Below are positions 63,434 to 64,000 of a stretch of 64,000 nt of DNA, one piece after another; position 1 is the first letter of the stretch; each line of letters starts with the position of its first letter. The position numbers and the translations under genes are program-made. The notes below the pieces were generated by a model. The model saw nothing but the letters and a program-made list of their open reading frames with translations, did no database searches and had not been told where the DNA came from. The stretch is from assembly GCA_024235895.1 (NCBI GenBank), contig JACKLM010000005.1, positions 265,894-329,893 on the forward strand. The letters run 5' to 3'. The DNA is from Burkholderiaceae bacterium (GTDB taxonomy: Bacteria; Pseudomonadota; Gammaproteobacteria; Burkholderiales; Burkholderiaceae_C).

Positions 63434-63853
63434 AGGCCGACGCCACCCTCACGGCCACGACGCCGCGTGCAGCACGGCATGAATGCCGCTGTGCCCAAGC
63501 ACGTCGAACCGGCCGAACGGCTCGCCCGAAGCGACGACTTCGAGGCCAAGGGGCCCGGCAAGGCACCGGCAGCCCGCCCCGCCTGGGGCTCGCACAACGC
63601 CTCGCACGACGAGCCGTTGCCGCCCGACGCGCCTGAAACTTACACTGCCCATGCCGCCGCCGGCGCGGCGGTTCAGTTCAACAGGGTTTAGCTGACGCGG
63701 GCACCGCCGGTGCGCTCGTCGCTGCCGCCGTAGCGCGTCAGCTAAACGCTATTCGTTGCGCGGCAGCAGCTGCGCCAGGGCGCGCCGTATTTCATCTTTC
63801 CAAAATACCGTCCTCGGGGGCCCGAACGACTCCATCCGGTAACATGAACGCCG
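63434..63853. other. non-coding region after the transposase
   Basis: 420 bases with no clear gene. Holds the probable right end of the IS91-like element, a strong hairpin (63686-63747) and an AT-richer stretch (63780-63840) that may be the promoter of the next gene. Confidence 0.5.
63686..63747. repeat. strong inverted repeat, possible recombination structure
   Basis: 14-bp perfect arms (GTTTAGCTGACGCG 63686-63699 and its complement 63734-63747) around a 34-base GC-rich loop. Location beside the IS91-like element and integron suggests an IS end or attC-related structure, but its arms begin with GTT and finish with AAC, the reverse of a standard attC. Confidence 0.6.
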
Positions 63854-64000
63854 ATGAACAAGACAGCCAAGACAACCGGCACCAAGACGCCGACGGAAAC
63901 GGTTTACGCGAACTGGCACCTGGGCCGCAGCCAGGGCGATGTTCTGCTTACCGAGCTGGAGCTGGTCATGATGCGGTTCCAGCAAGCGTTCGAGCGTTGG
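63854..64000 (+). CDS. MarR-like winged-helix protein, N-terminus only (window edge)
   Basis: 49 codons, open at the window end. After a Thr/Lys-rich start (MNKTAKTTGTKTPTETVY) it reads ELELVMMRFQQAFERW, resembling the start of predicted MarR-family winged-helix proteins. Base composition is lower in GC than the chromosome. It may be the first cassette or flanking gene after the integron/IS region. Family assignment from so short a stretch is tentative. Confidence 0.5.
   Translation, partial: MNKTAKTTGTKTPTETVYANWHLGRSQGDVLLTELELVMMRFQQAFERW

Larger units (their letters stand above)
61243..63685 (+). mobile_element. IS91-family-like element carrying a tyrosine recombinase (ends approximate)
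   Basis: Contains a tyrosine recombinase gene and a Y2-type transposase gene in tandem. On the left, a small hairpin (CCGCT 61247-61251 with AGCGG 61260-61264) lies just inside GTTGAAC, whose GAAC is the IS91-type target tetranucleotide; on the right, a GC hairpin near 63651-63670 precedes GTTCAAC (63676-63682). True termini are not resolved. 63434-63685 shows no convincing gene. Confidence 0.5.

Noticed and set aside
63686..63747. Calling the hairpin a classical attC
   Set aside because: attC begins with RYYYAAC and ends with GTTRRRY; this begins with GTT and ends with AAC.
63749..63985. Minus-strand ORF ending FWKDEIRRALAQLLPRNE
   Set aside because: The last residues look protein-like, but the frame overlaps the MarR-like start and has no support upstream; kept only as a possible gene remnant.

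Overview
The window is very GC-rich, densely coded chromosomal DNA with short overlapping operons. Its gene families (PEP-CTERM-like anchor, NAGGN osmolyte genes, tupBCA, rpfE-recJ pair, GGDEF-EAL proteins, a chromosomal integron) suggest a Burkholderiales betaproteobacterium of the Rubrivivax/Leptothrix type. That assignment is inference from gene content. No rRNA, tRNA or CRISPR was seen.

Layout. 0-1.5 kb: CBS/nucleotidyltransferase signalling protein. 1.6-9.9 kb: leftward locus reading LysR, TRAP importer dctP-dctQ-dctM, then glycolate oxidase glcD-glcE-glcF; dctM and glcD carry about four frameshifts in 840 bp. 10-13.9 kb: a truncated AbrB-like gene, an orphan pseudopilin and a GGDEF-EAL protein, bracketed by a direct repeat of about 112 bp. 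14-16.8 kb: tiny ORF with a hairpin, small membrane protein, rsgA, a monoacylglycerol-lipase-like hydrolase.

16.9-32.7 kb is a catabolic island for branched acyl-CoA compounds. The leftward operon SDR, carboxyltransferase beta, acyl-CoA dehydrogenase, enoyl-CoA hydratase, biotin carboxylase alpha has the gene order of atuBCDEF (acyclic terpene/citronellol use), but ends in a BKACE (DUF849) enzyme. It faces an SCP2 protein, a LiuR-like MerR regulator, a thiolase, a FadJ-like protein (frameshifted), an AMP-forming acyl-CoA ligase and an aldehyde dehydrogenase. Together these could take an alcohol-derived aldehyde to acyl-CoA, carboxylate and hydrate it, and finish by beta-oxidation. Two copies of a nested hairpin repeat with compensatory changes flank the ligase/aldehyde dehydrogenase genes.

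33-41.9 kb: an Xre/MbcA-RES toxin-antitoxin pair with its own AT-rich promoter, a DUF1624 membrane acyltransferase, rlmB, a sirtuin, a CHASE-PAS-GGDEF-EAL protein, upp, a PEP-CTERM-like protein, a thioesterase and a universal stress protein. 42-46.8 kb: the asnO-ngg-peptidase operon for the osmolyte N-acetylglutaminylglutamine amide. 47-50.8 kb: tungstate transporter tupBCA divergent from moeA. 50.9-59.3 kb: an unusual PilB/GspE-type ATPase, a phosphodiesterase, lolC-lolD, rpfE-like and recJ.

59.4-64 kb is mobile: a VapBC-type module whose toxin is cut by an integron integrase gene with a LexA box over its start, a candidate attI with two direct repeats, then a tyrosine recombinase plus IS91-family transposase, a strong hairpin, and the start of a MarR-like gene that runs off the end. 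Frameshifts in dctM, glcD, the biotin carboxylase and the fadJ-like gene mostly lie at short homopolymers, so sequencing error must be excluded before calling them pseudogenes.
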